Shown here one piece after another: positions 9,976 to 18,323 of a stretch of 64,000 bases of DNA (its first letter is position 1; each line of letters begins with the position of its first letter). The notes under the pieces were generated by a model. The model worked only from the letters and a program-made list of their open reading frames with translations. It ran no database searches and was not told where the DNA came from. The DNA is taken from assembly GCA_026003235.1 (NCBI GenBank), contig BPGW01000001.1, forward strand, positions 88,224 to 152,223, written 5' to 3'. Source of the stretch: Bacteroidia bacterium (GTDB taxonomy: Bacteria > Bacteroidota > Bacteroidia > SpSt-205). Both the position numbers and the translations under genes were made by a program.

Positions 9976-11106
9976 TCAGAGGTTGCCCCGGCGGGCCTGC
10001 TCGCGCTCTATGGCTTCAAAGAGCGCTTTGAAGTTGCCTTTCCCGAAGGAGCGGGCGCCTTTCCGCTGGATGATCTCGTAAAACACGGTAGGTCGGTCCT
10101 GCACCGGACGGGTGAAAATTTGGAGCAGGTACCCTTCGTCGTCTCGGTCTACCAGGATGCCCAGCTCGGCCAGCACCTCCAGAGGCTCGTCTATCTTTCC
10201 TACCCTGTCCAGGAGGGTTTCGTAATAGGCTCGGGGGGTCTCAAGAAACTCCACACCCCGGCGACGCAGCTCGCGTACCGTGGTAATGATGTCGTCGGTG
10301 GCCAGGGCAATATGCTGAACCCCTTGCCCATGGTAGTACTCCAAGTACTCCTCGATCTGAGATTTGCGACGCCCCTGGGCTGGTTCGTTGATGGGAAACT
10401 TGATGTAGCCGTTGCCGTTGGCCATCACTTTGCTCATGAGGGCGGAGTACTCCGTAGAGATGTCTTTGTCGTCAAAGGAGATAAGCTGCTTGAAGCCCAT
10501 GACGTCGCGGTAGAAGGCAACGAACTGGTTCATTTCTCCCAAATAGACGTTGCCTACGCAGTGGTCTACGTATTTAAAGCCCACGGGTTCGCTTTTTCCG
10601 AAGCCGCTCCAGGGCACAAAGCCGGGCAGGAAAGGTCCCTGGTAGCGTTTTCGCTCCACGAAGAGGTGTACGGTATCGCCGTAAGTATGGATGCCGGAGA
10701 GGACCACTTCGCCGTGTTCGTCCGCAAGGCGGGTAGGGCTCAAGAACGGGCGGCCTCCCCGCTTGGTGGTCTCTTCAAAGGCCTTGGAGGCGTCTTCTAC
10801 GGTGAGGGCTAATACCCGTACACCATCCCCATGCCGGTAGATGTGGTCAGCGATGAAGTTGCCCGGATGGTAGGGGGTAGTCAATACCAGGGTGACTTTA
10901 CCCTGCCGCAAAACATAGCTGGCGGCTTCGCGGTAGCCGGTTTCAAGCCCCCGATAGGCCAGAGGCTGAAACCCAAACGCATGCTGGTAGAAGTAAGCCG
11001 ACTGCTTGGCGTTGCCGACGTAGAATTCAATGTAATCTGTGCCCAGAATCGGAAGAAAATCTTCTGTCTGGGTAGGGGTGGAAAGGATTTCTGCTGTCGT
11101 GCTCAT
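9976..11106 (-). CDS. hppD: 4-hydroxyphenylpyruvate dioxygenase
   Basis: 376 residues. Fe(II) enzyme converting 4-hydroxyphenylpyruvate to homogentisate in tyrosine breakdown. Two VOC domains are visible: N-terminal DYIEFYVGNAKQSAYFY and C-terminal KYVDHCVGNV. The iron triad is the histidine of VDHCVG, the histidine of GVQHIAL and the glutamate of VFYEIIQR near the C-terminus, preceded by LLQIFT. The C-terminal helix segment KGNFKALFEAIEREQ is also characteristic. Follows hmgA by four bases, giving the two consecutive steps of the homogentisate pathway in one operon. Confidence 0.96.
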   Translation of the reverse strand: MSTTAEILSTPTQTEDFLPILGTDYIEFYVGNAKQSAYFYQHAFGFQPLAYRGLETGYREAASYVLRQGKVTLVLTTPYHPGNFIADHIYRHGDGVRVLALTVEDASKAFEETTKRGGRPFLSPTRLADEHGEVVLSGIHTYGDTVHLFVERKRYQGPFLPGFVPWSGFGKSEPVGFKYVDHCVGNVYLGEMNQFVAFYRDVMGFKQLISFDDKDISTEYSALMSKVMANGNGYIKFPINEPAQGRRKSQIEEYLEYYHGQGVQHIALATDDIITTVRELRRRGVEFLETPRAYYETLLDRVGKIDEPLEVLAELGILVDRDDEGYLLQIFTRPVQDRPTVFYEIIQRKGARSFGKGNFKALFEAIEREQARRGNL

Positions 11107-11110
11107 AGGG

Positions 11111-12295
11111 TTATTGTGTTTGGGTTTTTTCGGTTTCAGGAAGCCAGCTCAGGTAGTACTCTTTTATCTCAATGTCCAGCGCTTCAGGGGTCAGCGAGAG
11201 GGGACGGAAGGTATCCACCATCACCGCCAGCTCTCGGGTTTCCTTTGCGCCGAGGCTCTTTTCTACGGCCCCGGGGTGAGGCCCGTGCGGGATACCCATC
11301 GGGTGTAAGGTGATCATGCCCCGTTCCACATGCTTGCGGCTCATGAACTCTCCTTCTACGTAGTAGAGGACTTCGTCTGAGTCTACATTGCTGTGGTTGT
11401 AGGGGGCAGGGATCGCAAGGGGGTGGTAATCGTAGAGCCGTGGCACGAAAGAGCATACCACGAACTGCCGGGCCTCAAAAGTTTGGTGCACCGGCGGCGG
11501 CTGGTGAATGCGCCCCGTTATCGGCTCAAAGTCGTGGATAGAGAAAGCGTAAGGATACAAGCACCCGTCCCAACCCACAAAGTCAAAGGGATGCGAAGCC
11601 AAAATGTAAGTGAAAAGCTCGCCCCGTTTCTTGATTTTGACTACGAATTCTCCCTCCATGTCGTAGGTCTCCAGGTCGGTGGGAGGCCGAATGTCCCGCT
11701 CGCAGAAGGGCGCGTGTTCCATAAGCTGCCCGTACTCGTTCATGTAGCGCTTGGGGAAGCGAAGGGCACCGCAGTAAGACTCCAGAATGAAAAGGCGGTT
11801 CTGCGGGGTGTCAAAGTGAAGTTGGTAAATAGTGCCTCTCGGGATGTGGAGGTAATCCCCTGGTGCGAAGCGGATTTTTCCGTAGCCGGTGCGCAGCTCA
11901 CCGGTGCCTTCGTGCACAAAAATAAGCTCATCCGCCGAGGCGTTTTTGTAGAAGTAGTCAGAAAAGCCCTGGGTAGGGGCTGCCAAAGAGAGGTGCACAT
12001 CATCGTTGAAGAGCACCACGACTCGGCTTTCCAAGTAGTCGTCCTTAGGCGCAATCTGGAATCCCCGAAAAGCCCGATGCTTCATGTTGTTGGGCACGGC
12101 GGCTTTGGGGCGCAGGTCCCGTGTGGCCTCTTCCACGGCTTTGACCAAGGTAGGGGGCCGCACATGGTACACGAGGCTATAGAGGTCGGAAAACCCTTCC
12201 GTGCTAATAAGCTCCTCCGCATACAAAGCGCCATTGCGCCGGAACTGGGTATGTCTTTTGTGGGGCACTTGCCCCAGACGCACATAGTAGGGCAT
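11111..12295 (-). CDS. hmgA: Homogentisate 1,2-dioxygenase
   Basis: 394 residues. Ring-cleaving Fe(II) enzyme forming maleylacetoacetate. The cupin core shows DELIFVHEGTGEL, FAPGDYLHIPRGT and a later HPMGIPHGPHPG metal-binding region. Length suits the shorter bacterial form. Leads the hmgA-hppD-GT9 unit. The start is fixed by a TATTTTTG element four bases upstream. Fumarylacetoacetase and maleylacetoacetate isomerase are not in the window. Confidence 0.95.
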   Translation of the reverse strand: MPYYVRLGQVPHKRHTQFRRNGALYAEELISTEGFSDLYSLVYHVRPPTLVKAVEEATRDLRPKAAVPNNMKHRAFRGFQIAPKDDYLESRVVVLFNDDVHLSLAAPTQGFSDYFYKNASADELIFVHEGTGELRTGYGKIRFAPGDYLHIPRGTIYQLHFDTPQNRLFILESYCGALRFPKRYMNEYGQLMEHAPFCERDIRPPTDLETYDMEGEFVVKIKKRGELFTYILASHPFDFVGWDGCLYPYAFSIHDFEPITGRIHQPPPVHQTFEARQFVVCSFVPRLYDYHPLAIPAPYNHSNVDSDEVLYYVEGEFMSRKHVERGMITLHPMGIPHGPHPGAVEKSLGAKETRELAVMVDTFRPLSLTPEALDIEIKEYYLSWLPETEKTQTQ

Positions 12296-12299
12296 GCGG

Positions 12300-12307
12300 C
12301 AAAAATA
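12300..12307 (-). promoter_or_regulatory. Putative -7 element for hmgA-hppD
   Basis: Minus-strand TATTTTTG, exact match, four bases before the hmgA ATG. Confidence 0.65.
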
Positions 12308-12348
12308 CGAAAAAGGTTTCAGGCTCTGAAAATACTTTGTTGCATGCG

Positions 12349-12356
12349 TACCTTTG
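12349..12356 (+). promoter_or_regulatory. Putative -7 element for FkbM methyltransferase 1
   Basis: TACCTTTG, exact match, four bases before an in-frame GTG at 12361. It would remove any start upstream of 12361. Confidence 0.55.
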
Positions 12357-12360
12357 CTGG

Positions 12361-13350
12361 GTGAGTCCTGAGTCCCTTTCCTGGCGAATGCGACTTTTCA
12401 TCCAACTGAATCGGTGGGGCATATTACCGGTCGCAAGCGAAAGAAGTATAGGCCTTCGGCTGCTTCGGATGAATGACCTATTACGGCATACCGACAAAGC
12501 CCGTCAGATCTTGCCTTCTGTGCGGGGCGCTGCTTTCCGGGTACTTCTGGGGAAAACCACGCATACGCTCCACTTGCCTCAACCCGTGCGGATGGAGGTA
12601 TCCCCTACAGCGCTTTCGGCGCTTGTCAAACTGTGGGGGCGCTTCCCTGTGAAGGAAGTCCGGCCTGCAGAAAACCTCCTGGTCTGGGAAGTGACTGAGG
12701 GGGTGTTTTTTCCCACTCGCACAGACCGGAGGAGCGACTTAGAAACTCTCTATGAAGTTTTCGTCAAAAACATCTATGGGGACCACTTCGAAGGTAAGCG
12801 GATTCTGGATATAGGCGCTTTTCGTGGCGAAAGTACCTTGTTTTTCCTTTTGGAAGGTGCGGCAGAAGTGGCTGCTTTAGAACCCTCTCCTGAAGGCTTC
12901 AGGACCATACAAGAGGTAATTCGTCATGCTCCTCACCTGAAAGAGCGTTTGCGGCTTTATCCGGTGGCCATAGGAGCTACAGAAGGAGAGCAAATCCTAC
13001 TTGTGTCTCAAGACCATCCAGCGGGTTCTCAAATCGGCAACTTGGGCGAAAAGGCAGAGAAAAACACAAAAGGTTTTGAACCAGCATCTGTTCCCGTATG
13101 GACCTTTGAACGCCTGCTAAAGGAGCTTGGCTGGGAAACGATAGACTTGGCCAAGGTAGACTGTGAAGGGTGCGAGTACGCCATCTTTTCCACCACACCC
13201 GATTCGGTGCTGCGACGAGTCAAACGATGGGTGATGGAGTTTCATGGAGGAGGAGAACCTATAGCCCAGCGGCTTCGTGGACTGGGATACGAGGTGGAGT
13301 ACCAGGAGAGGCCCGATAAGATGGGGAACCTTCGGGCTTGGCTGCCGTAA
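12361..13350 (+). CDS. FkbM-family methyltransferase, paralogue 1
   Basis: About 329 residues from GTG 12361; ATG 12388 is the alternative start. A SAM-binding Rossmann core is visible: ILDIGAFRGESTLFFLLEGA (motif I) and AALEPSPEGF, then the FkbM signature IDLAKVDCEGCEYAIF. The N-terminal 120 residues are an extension shared with the paralogue at 19181, including a DLETLYEVFVK segment. The family O-methylates sugars, polyketides or lipids; the substrate here is unknown. The GTG is preferred because a -7 element ends four bases before it, as for neighbouring genes. Ends one base before the convergent subtilase. Confidence 0.8.
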   Translation: MSPESLSWRMRLFIQLNRWGILPVASERSIGLRLLRMNDLLRHTDKARQILPSVRGAAFRVLLGKTTHTLHLPQPVRMEVSPTALSALVKLWGRFPVKEVRPAENLLVWEVTEGVFFPTRTDRRSDLETLYEVFVKNIYGDHFEGKRILDIGAFRGESTLFFLLEGAAEVAALEPSPEGFRTIQEVIRHAPHLKERLRLYPVAIGATEGEQILLVSQDHPAGSQIGNLGEKAEKNTKGFEPASVPVWTFERLLKELGWETIDLAKVDCEGCEYAIFSTTPDSVLRRVKRWVMEFHGGGEPIAQRLRGLGYEVEYQERPDKMGNLRAWLP

Positions 13351-13351
13351 G

Positions 13352-16300
13352 TTACTCTACGACCAGCTTTTCTACGGCTTTCCAGCGTTCGTTTTCTACA
13401 AAGAGCAGGTAAATGCCAGGGGCTAACTTAGTTCCGCTAAGGGTCTGAAGGGGCCAGGTTGCGGGACTCTCGGTGTCAGGCACTTCCCACTGGGCGCACA
13501 GCTGACCATCCGGCGTAAGCACACGAAGCCGGGTTCCTGCGGGCAAGCCCCAGAAGTACACGCTGCGATGACTGGCTTTGACAGGATTGGGGTAGAAGCC
13601 CCACTTGCTGGAAGCCACTTCCCGGGGTGAGAAGGCCACCTGGCGAACGCAGGGAGGGGACGCCCAATCCCAACTTAGCGTTATGGGCTGGATGGTGAGC
13701 GGGAGCGAAAAGTGCACTTCAATGCCCTGGGGCAGAGGCTGTATAGCGGTTACTTGACCCGAAGGAAAGACTCGGTAAGACCCGGGGTCGTAGGCGCGTG
13801 GGGGCAGGGGGTCGGCAAAGCGGACTTCAGCGGTGTGATCGCCGGTGATACGCCAATCCAGCGGGGTCGGACACGCCTGCGAAGGAGAGCTCTGTACAGT
13901 CAAGAGTGTACAGGCAGGGGAAAGAAAACGCCCCCAAGCATCAAGCAGCACGGTATCTATGCGCACCTGGAGGAGGGTATCTGTCCCAGAAGGCGCAAGG
14001 ACCCAGGTGTTTCCGCTGGCCAGGGCAAAAAGGGGGGCTTCGTTGCTGGGTAGCAGGGTAAAGGCCGCAGGGTTTTCTTCCAACCAGAGGCCGTTCCCGC
14101 GCAGCTCTATGAGGCCATTGGGGAGCCTCACCGCCGACACGAGGCACGGACGAGGCCCAGGCCGCACGAAAAAAGGCTCTGAGAAAGCACCACCTGCCCC
14201 TCGCACGACGTAGAAGTAGGCTGCTTCCGGGGTGAGGCCCCTGTCGGTATAGCTGGTATCGGGGCCGCTGTAGACTAAGACAGGCGCGCCCCAAAAGGAG
14301 AAGCGATAAAGCTGGTAGGTGAGGCCGGGTTGGAGGGGGTGCCAGCGCAAGAGCACCTCCGTAGGGCTAAGCCCGCCTGGTCGGTCCCAGGCCGGTCCTG
14401 CATACACCGGCGGCTGTAACCGGTAAAACCGCCCTACGCTGTCGCGGCCTAAAAGCAAAAGTGGGTCTCCACCCCAGGCCCACAAGCCAAAAGCTCCCCA
14501 CACTTCTGCATCAAAAGCCTGGACGCGCCAGCCCGTGGGGGCAAGCGTGCCGACATACAAGTGGGGGGGCAGCCATAAAGCCGCCAGGCCGGCCCCTACC
14601 CAAAACCGCCCTCCCGTCGGAACACGTTGCCAAAAACGCTTTCGGTCTATCTCCTGACCCGTCAAGGGGTATACTATGCCTACTTCCCACCACTCGTGGG
14701 TGGGGCTTTGGCCAGCATAGAGCAGTTCATCTTGTCCGTCGCCGTCTATGTCTGCTTTCCCCAAGTGGCTACCCACATCAAGAAGGCCTGTGTGGGAAGC
14801 CCGAAGGAGCCGGCCTTGTTCGTCGTAAAGGAAGATGCTTCCCCGATAGTTGCCAAAAACCCACACGCGTCCTGAAGCGGTGGTCAGCTCCAGCAGGCGA
14901 GGGACGGAAGTACTGCCTTCAGGGGGCAGCGTGTCTCTCAGAAGCAGAGCAGTGTCTCCCTGGGCTGAAACAAAGGCGTAATGACCTGCCGGCGTGCGCA
15001 GGGCCACTTGCCTGGTGGGTGCGAGGCGAGCGGCTCGTCCCTGGCCTTTCCAGAGAAGGGTTTTCGGGGGAGCTCCGCCAAACACATAAAAGCTGTCTAG
15101 CCATACGCATAGCAGTTCGGGCATGCCGTCGCCGTCCCAGTCTGCCAAATGGCGAGGCAAAAGCCCCCCAGGATAGGGGATGCTGTCGTAAGGCTTCAGG
15201 CGGTTGCCTTGCAGGGCGCAGAAGTATAGGCGGCCTATAGGGCCGGTTTGGGGTGAAGGCCCGCTGACCAGGAAGTCAGGCTGCCCATCGCCATTCCAGT
15301 CTGGGGCCGTATCTGGGTAGTAAAACCCTGCTGGCGCCTGGAAGGGTGTGGCGGCGAAAGGCGCATAAGGCAAGGCTCCTGGGGCTACAGGGGGGAAACC
15401 TGCCCGCAAGCGAAAGGTATCCGGCTGGCCATGCAGGACAAGCGTGAAAGAATCAGGCAGGGGCGCAGGGAGCCACACACCGCCAAGCGAGTCTACTTTG
15501 TCGGCGCAGAAGGTGGCGCGAGAGGTAGCTACACAGCCGGGAAGGAAAGCGCCGCTTTGCCAGGAGACGATAGCTCCGTTCAGGCCGTCTTTCCACCCCG
15601 GTAGCGCTTGGACCGTAGCGGGCAGCTGCTGGGCAGAAAGGCGGTAGAGCGTGCGGGTGAAAGTTTGTTGGTTGCCGTTGCGCAGGTGAAGCACCAGCCG
15701 GAGGAAGACCCTGTCCGCAGGAAGGCTCCAGTTGGGCAGGGTGTCTGAAAGGTGGGGTTCGTGGCCTGAGGCCAGCCGGGCAGGCGGCACATCAAGTTCG
15801 GGTCGCCATTCTACCTCCCAGTGGTCCAGGAGGCTGTGGTAGGTGGCGAAGACCAGGGGCACTGGCCCTGTGCAGACGGCTCCTTCTGGGGGGAAAAGCC
15901 ATCCTGCACGGCTGTTCTGGGGCTGGTCTAACGCCGGAGGTAGGTAGAGGTATCCACTGCCGGCGTAAGGAGTAAGGCGACTTCCCAGGGGGATAGCCCG
16001 GGCGGCGAAGGTGGCTCGCACATCGGCGGCGGTGAGGGAAGGGTGCTGGCTCAGCAGGAGGGCCGCACTGGCTGAGGAGAGCGCGGCGGCCAGGCTGGTG
16101 CCGCTGAGCCAGCTCACCTCGCCTCCGGGCAAGAGGACCGGCACGCGATCCGCCGGAGCCAGCCAGTCTACGCGATAGTACCCTGAGAAGGGCCAGAGGT
16201 AGTAGCTCCCAGAAGCCTCATTGTACGCGAGGCCGCCTGCCGCTATCACTTCCGGGAAGCCCGAAGGGAAGTGGGGTTGGCGTCCCGTGCCATTGCCGGA

Positions 16301-17197
16301 GGCGGCTACTACGATAGCACCCTGTTCGGTCGCGTACCGGATCGCTGCCCACAGAAGCTGGGAAGGCTTTTCCTCGCCGAAGCTGCAATTGATAATCCGG
16401 GCTCCCTGTCGTACGGCATACAGGAGGGCGCGGGCGATGTCATCGTCTTCGCCGTATCCTTCGGCGTTGAAGCAGCGCAGCACCATTAGGCGGCAGCCTG
16501 GCGCAAGGCCTACCACAGGACTTCGGTCGGGACGGGCCACCATCAAGCTGGCCATGGCGGTGCCGTGGCCGTTTTGGTCGGCCGGCCAAGGATCCGCACC
16601 TAAAAAGTCCCCTAATCCCACTCCTCCGGGTTGGTCTGTAAAGTCGTAGCCCATCACATCGTCCACGAAGCCGTTGCCATCATCGTCCCGGCCATTTAGG
16701 TCGAGGGAATCCAGCGTTCCATTGTGGTTGAGGTCTTCGGGGGGGTTGATCCAGAGTTGCCGGTGGAAGGCTGGCAGGGTCCAGTCCGTGCCGCTATCCA
16801 GGAGAGCTATGACGATGGAAGGGCTCCCTTGGGTACGGGTCCAGGCGGTTTCTGTGCCGAGAGCGCGATGATGCCAGCCGGGAAGGCCTTCGGGAGCGGC
16901 ACAGAGCCGGCGAAACCGAGCCTCTTCCACGAGCTGGAGCTCCGGCAGTCGCCGCAAGGTGTCCAATAGGCCCCTACTGTCTCGCCCTGTGAAGCGAAGC
17001 ACATACCACCCAGGCAGCTCTGGAGCCAGGGCCTCTACTTGCGTAAGGCTTCTCCAGAGAGGGCTTTGTCGGGCCAGGGCGTTTTGTCCCTGCGCCGCCT
17101 GCTCAAACTCACGCCGAAGGCTTTGAGCCTCGGGCCGCAGGCACACATAGGCGACCTGACTCCAGCCCAGCGCTATGCCGAGCCAGCCCCACCGCAT
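13352..17197 (-). CDS. Secreted subtilase with FG-GAP-like repeats and T9SS sorting domain
   Basis: 1281 residues from ATG 17197. After a signal-like start comes an S8 peptidase domain with the complete triad: D134 (LLDSGTD), H211 (NGHGTAMASL) and S368 (SGTSLAAA), plus oxyanion N302. An aspartate-rich insert at about 155-180 resembles calcium-binding loops. Next come FG-GAP/VCBS-like repeats (DWNGDGQPDF, DWDGDGMPEL, DIDGDGQDEL), a fibronectin-III-like stretch with TYQLYRF, and a C-terminal sorting domain beginning GFYPNPVKAS and ending with APGIYLL...EKLVV. Expected to be exported by Sec then type IX secretion and act at the cell surface. The upstream in-frame start at 17224 overlaps the predicted promoter and is not preferred. 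Confidence 0.9.
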   Translation of the reverse strand: MRWGWLGIALGWSQVAYVCLRPEAQSLRREFEQAAQGQNALARQSPLWRSLTQVEALAPELPGWYVLRFTGRDSRGLLDTLRRLPELQLVEEARFRRLCAAPEGLPGWHHRALGTETAWTRTQGSPSIVIALLDSGTDWTLPAFHRQLWINPPEDLNHNGTLDSLDLNGRDDDGNGFVDDVMGYDFTDQPGGVGLGDFLGADPWPADQNGHGTAMASLMVARPDRSPVVGLAPGCRLMVLRCFNAEGYGEDDDIARALLYAVRQGARIINCSFGEEKPSQLLWAAIRYATEQGAIVVAASGNGTGRQPHFPSGFPEVIAAGGLAYNEASGSYYLWPFSGYYRVDWLAPADRVPVLLPGGEVSWLSGTSLAAALSSASAALLLSQHPSLTAADVRATFAARAIPLGSRLTPYAGSGYLYLPPALDQPQNSRAGWLFPPEGAVCTGPVPLVFATYHSLLDHWEVEWRPELDVPPARLASGHEPHLSDTLPNWSLPADRVFLRLVLHLRNGNQQTFTRTLYRLSAQQLPATVQALPGWKDGLNGAIVSWQSGAFLPGCVATSRATFCADKVDSLGGVWLPAPLPDSFTLVLHGQPDTFRLRAGFPPVAPGALPYAPFAATPFQAPAGFYYPDTAPDWNGDGQPDFLVSGPSPQTGPIGRLYFCALQGNRLKPYDSIPYPGGLLPRHLADWDGDGMPELLCVWLDSFYVFGGAPPKTLLWKGQGRAARLAPTRQVALRTPAGHYAFVSAQGDTALLLRDTLPPEGSTSVPRLLELTTASGRVWVFGNYRGSIFLYDEQGRLLRASHTGLLDVGSHLGKADIDGDGQDELLYAGQSPTHEWWEVGIVYPLTGQEIDRKRFWQRVPTGGRFWVGAGLAALWLPPHLYVGTLAPTGWRVQAFDAEVWGAFGLWAWGGDPLLLLGRDSVGRFYRLQPPVYAGPAWDRPGGLSPTEVLLRWHPLQPGLTYQLYRFSFWGAPVLVYSGPDTSYTDRGLTPEAAYFYVVRGAGGAFSEPFFVRPGPRPCLVSAVRLPNGLIELRGNGLWLEENPAAFTLLPSNEAPLFALASGNTWVLAPSGTDTLLQVRIDTVLLDAWGRFLSPACTLLTVQSSPSQACPTPLDWRITGDHTAEVRFADPLPPRAYDPGSYRVFPSGQVTAIQPLPQGIEVHFSLPLTIQPITLSWDWASPPCVRQVAFSPREVASSKWGFYPNPVKASHRSVYFWGLPAGTRLRVLTPDGQLCAQWEVPDTESPATWPLQTLSGTKLAPGIYLLFVENERWKAVEKLVVE

Positions 17198-17202
17198 CCC
17201 TC

Positions 17203-17210
17203 CCAAGGTA
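17203..17210 (-). promoter_or_regulatory. Putative -7 element for the subtilase
   Basis: Minus-strand TACCTTGG, one mismatch to TAnnTTTG, five bases before ATG 17197. Confidence 0.5.
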
Positions 17211-17249
17211 CAGCTTTCTTGCAACCTACTCCCACCCCTCTTCCGTATA

Positions 17250-17257
17250 TGCTTTTG
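17250..17257 (+). promoter_or_regulatory. Possible -7 element for the candidate small RNA
   Basis: TGCTTTTG has one mismatch to TAnnTTTG. By the spacing seen at neighbouring genes it would start a plus-strand transcript near 17262. Weak on its own. Confidence 0.3.
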
Positions 17258-17261
17258 GAAG

Positions 17262-17442
17262 GCGGTTCTTGAGAAAGCAGCGGTTCTTAGGTTCTTTGAG
17301 AACGCGCTCGGTCTTCTATCCGGTCTTTTCGGGAGAAAAGGTTCTTTCCCTACGCAATAGGGTTGTTCTTCGTCGGGTCTTTTGAAGGTGTTCTTTCCTG
17401 ATCCCAGCCAGGGGCCCTCCGTCGGGAGGGCCTTTTCGTTTT
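17262..17442 (+). ncRNA. Candidate structured small RNA with reiterated GGTTCTT motif
   Basis: No open frame occupies this stretch between two minus-strand genes, yet it ends in a plus-strand intrinsic terminator. Nine copies of G(G/T)T(T)CTT occur in 132 bases, beginning at 17264, 17282, 17290, 17310, 17322, 17340, 17364, 17376 and 17389. Short perfect hairpins involve several copies: GTTCT/AGAAC at 17291-17303, CTTTTC/GAAAAG with a GGGA loop at 17325-17340, and CCCTA/TAGGG at 17348-17362. Predicted length is about 180 nt. A repeat-bearing sponge-like RNA is one reading and 6S RNA another, but I could not pair the ends as 6S requires. Transcription is inferred. Confidence 0.4.
17413..17442 (+). 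terminator. Rho-independent terminator, plus strand
   Basis: Perfect 8-bp stem GGCCCTCC / GGAGGGCC around a GTCG loop (17413-17432), followed by TTTTCGTTTT. The T-tract is only on the plus strand, so it does not serve the flanking minus-strand genes. Its last two bases overlap the stop of the DMT gene. Confidence 0.75.
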
Positions 17443-18286
17443 AAGCCATGAGTACAAGCCCCAGGCCGCCCAGCGCGTAACCCAGCCCCACTTCCCAGGA
17501 GAGGCGCTCTTTATAAAAGGCTATACCCACCAGGCCGGCCAGAAGGACGATGCCCAGGTTGTTCCAGAGGAAAAACTGCGCAGCGGGCAAAGCGTTCAGG
17601 GCTTGCAGGTAAGCGTAGATGGAGAGGAGGTTGGTAAGGCCCAGCAGGAGAGCACCTCGCCATATGGAACCCTGACGGAGGAGAGACAAGCGATTATTTC
17701 GCAGGTGGGCTCCCAGGCCTATGGAACCCGCTACGCTCATAATGAAAAGAGGCACCTGCAGGGGGGAAAGTGGATGCAAGAGGGGCTGACCTGCTTTGAA
17801 GAGGATGTCAATGACGCCGTTTCCGAGCCAGAGGAGGAGGCCGGTGCGGCCATGCCGAAGGAGCGTCTGCCAAGCCCCTTTTTGGAGGTAGGGCCGATGC
17901 ACCAGCACGATCGCAGCAAGGCCAGCGAGGATGCCCAGCACCTGCTTTAGGTTCAAGCTTTCGCCCAGGAAAAGCGAGACAAAAGCCACAGGAAGGATCA
18001 CAGAAAGCTTGGCCAGCATGCCCGTCAGGCCTACGCCTATTTCGCGGGAGGCCTGGCCGGTCAGAGCAAAGACCCCAATGAAAAGCCCTCCCAGGACGGC
18101 TATTAGCGCCCACGTCGCCAAGGGCAAGCTTGCTAGCAGGTCAGGTTGAGGGGTATCCAGCGCCAGCGCCACCCCCACACATACCCAGTAGTTCAGCGTG
18201 ACCAGCGAAAACACCGGCACCTGGAGGCTGCGCAGCCACACCAGCAGAAGCACATTCGTCAGGATGGAGAGGACCAGGTACAGCAC
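17441..18286 (-). CDS. DMT-superfamily (EamA-like) transporter
   Basis: 281 residues, almost wholly hydrophobic, with about ten membrane helices in two halves, as in EamA permeases. The first repeat ends in VSLFLGESLNLKQVLGILAGLAAIVLV, and the second ends with FYKERLSWEVGLGYALGGLGLVLM; these are the conserved 'E-L' endings of each half. Substrate unknown. Start is GTG 18286, chosen because a CATTTTTG element lies five bases before it. Divergent from the Xer recombinase with start codons 37 bases apart. Confidence 0.82.
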   Translation of the reverse strand: MLYLVLSILTNVLLLVWLRSLQVPVFSLVTLNYWVCVGVALALDTPQPDLLASLPLATWALIAVLGGLFIGVFALTGQASREIGVGLTGMLAKLSVILPVAFVSLFLGESLNLKQVLGILAGLAAIVLVHRPYLQKGAWQTLLRHGRTGLLLWLGNGVIDILFKAGQPLLHPLSPLQVPLFIMSVAGSIGLGAHLRNNRLSLLRQGSIWRGALLLGLTNLLSIYAYLQALNALPAAQFFLWNNLGIVLLAGLVGIAFYKERLSWEVGLGYALGGLGLVLMA

Positions 18287-18291
18287 GGCTA

Positions 18292-18299
18292 CAAAAATG
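18292..18299 (-). promoter_or_regulatory. Putative -7 element for the DMT transporter
   Basis: Minus-strand CATTTTTG, one mismatch, five bases before the GTG start. Confidence 0.45.
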
Positions 18300-18311
18300 C
18301 TGCGAAGAGGC

Positions 18312-18319
18312 TACCTTTA
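18312..18319 (+). promoter_or_regulatory. Putative -7 element for the Xer recombinase
   Basis: TACCTTTA, one mismatch to TAnnTTTG, four bases before the GTG at 18324. Confidence 0.5.
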
Positions 18320-18323
18320 GGGG

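Noticed and set aside
9967-10812. 281-codon open frame on the plus strand opposite hppD
   Set aside because: Shadow of a conserved gene with G/C-biased third positions; no motif or signal of its own. The same applies to the 323-codon frame opposite hmgA (11393-12364) and the 320-codon frame opposite guaA/sod (29053-30015).
14461-15240. 259-codon frame opposite the subtilase
   Set aside because: Antisense to FG-GAP-like repeat coding sequence, rich in Cys, Gly and Arg, without homology; its length follows from the sense-strand composition.
17264-17395. CRISPR-like array of GGTTCTT repeats
   Set aside because: Repeats are 6-7 bases with irregular spacing of 8-24 bases; CRISPR repeats are longer and regularly spaced, and no cas gene is near.
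17262-17442. 6S RNA or tmRNA in the gap before the DMT transporter
   Set aside because: The length (about 180 nt) suits 6S RNA, but I could not pair the 5' and 3' ends into the required long stem, and no tmRNA tag or tRNA-like ends are visible. Kept only as an unnamed candidate RNA.
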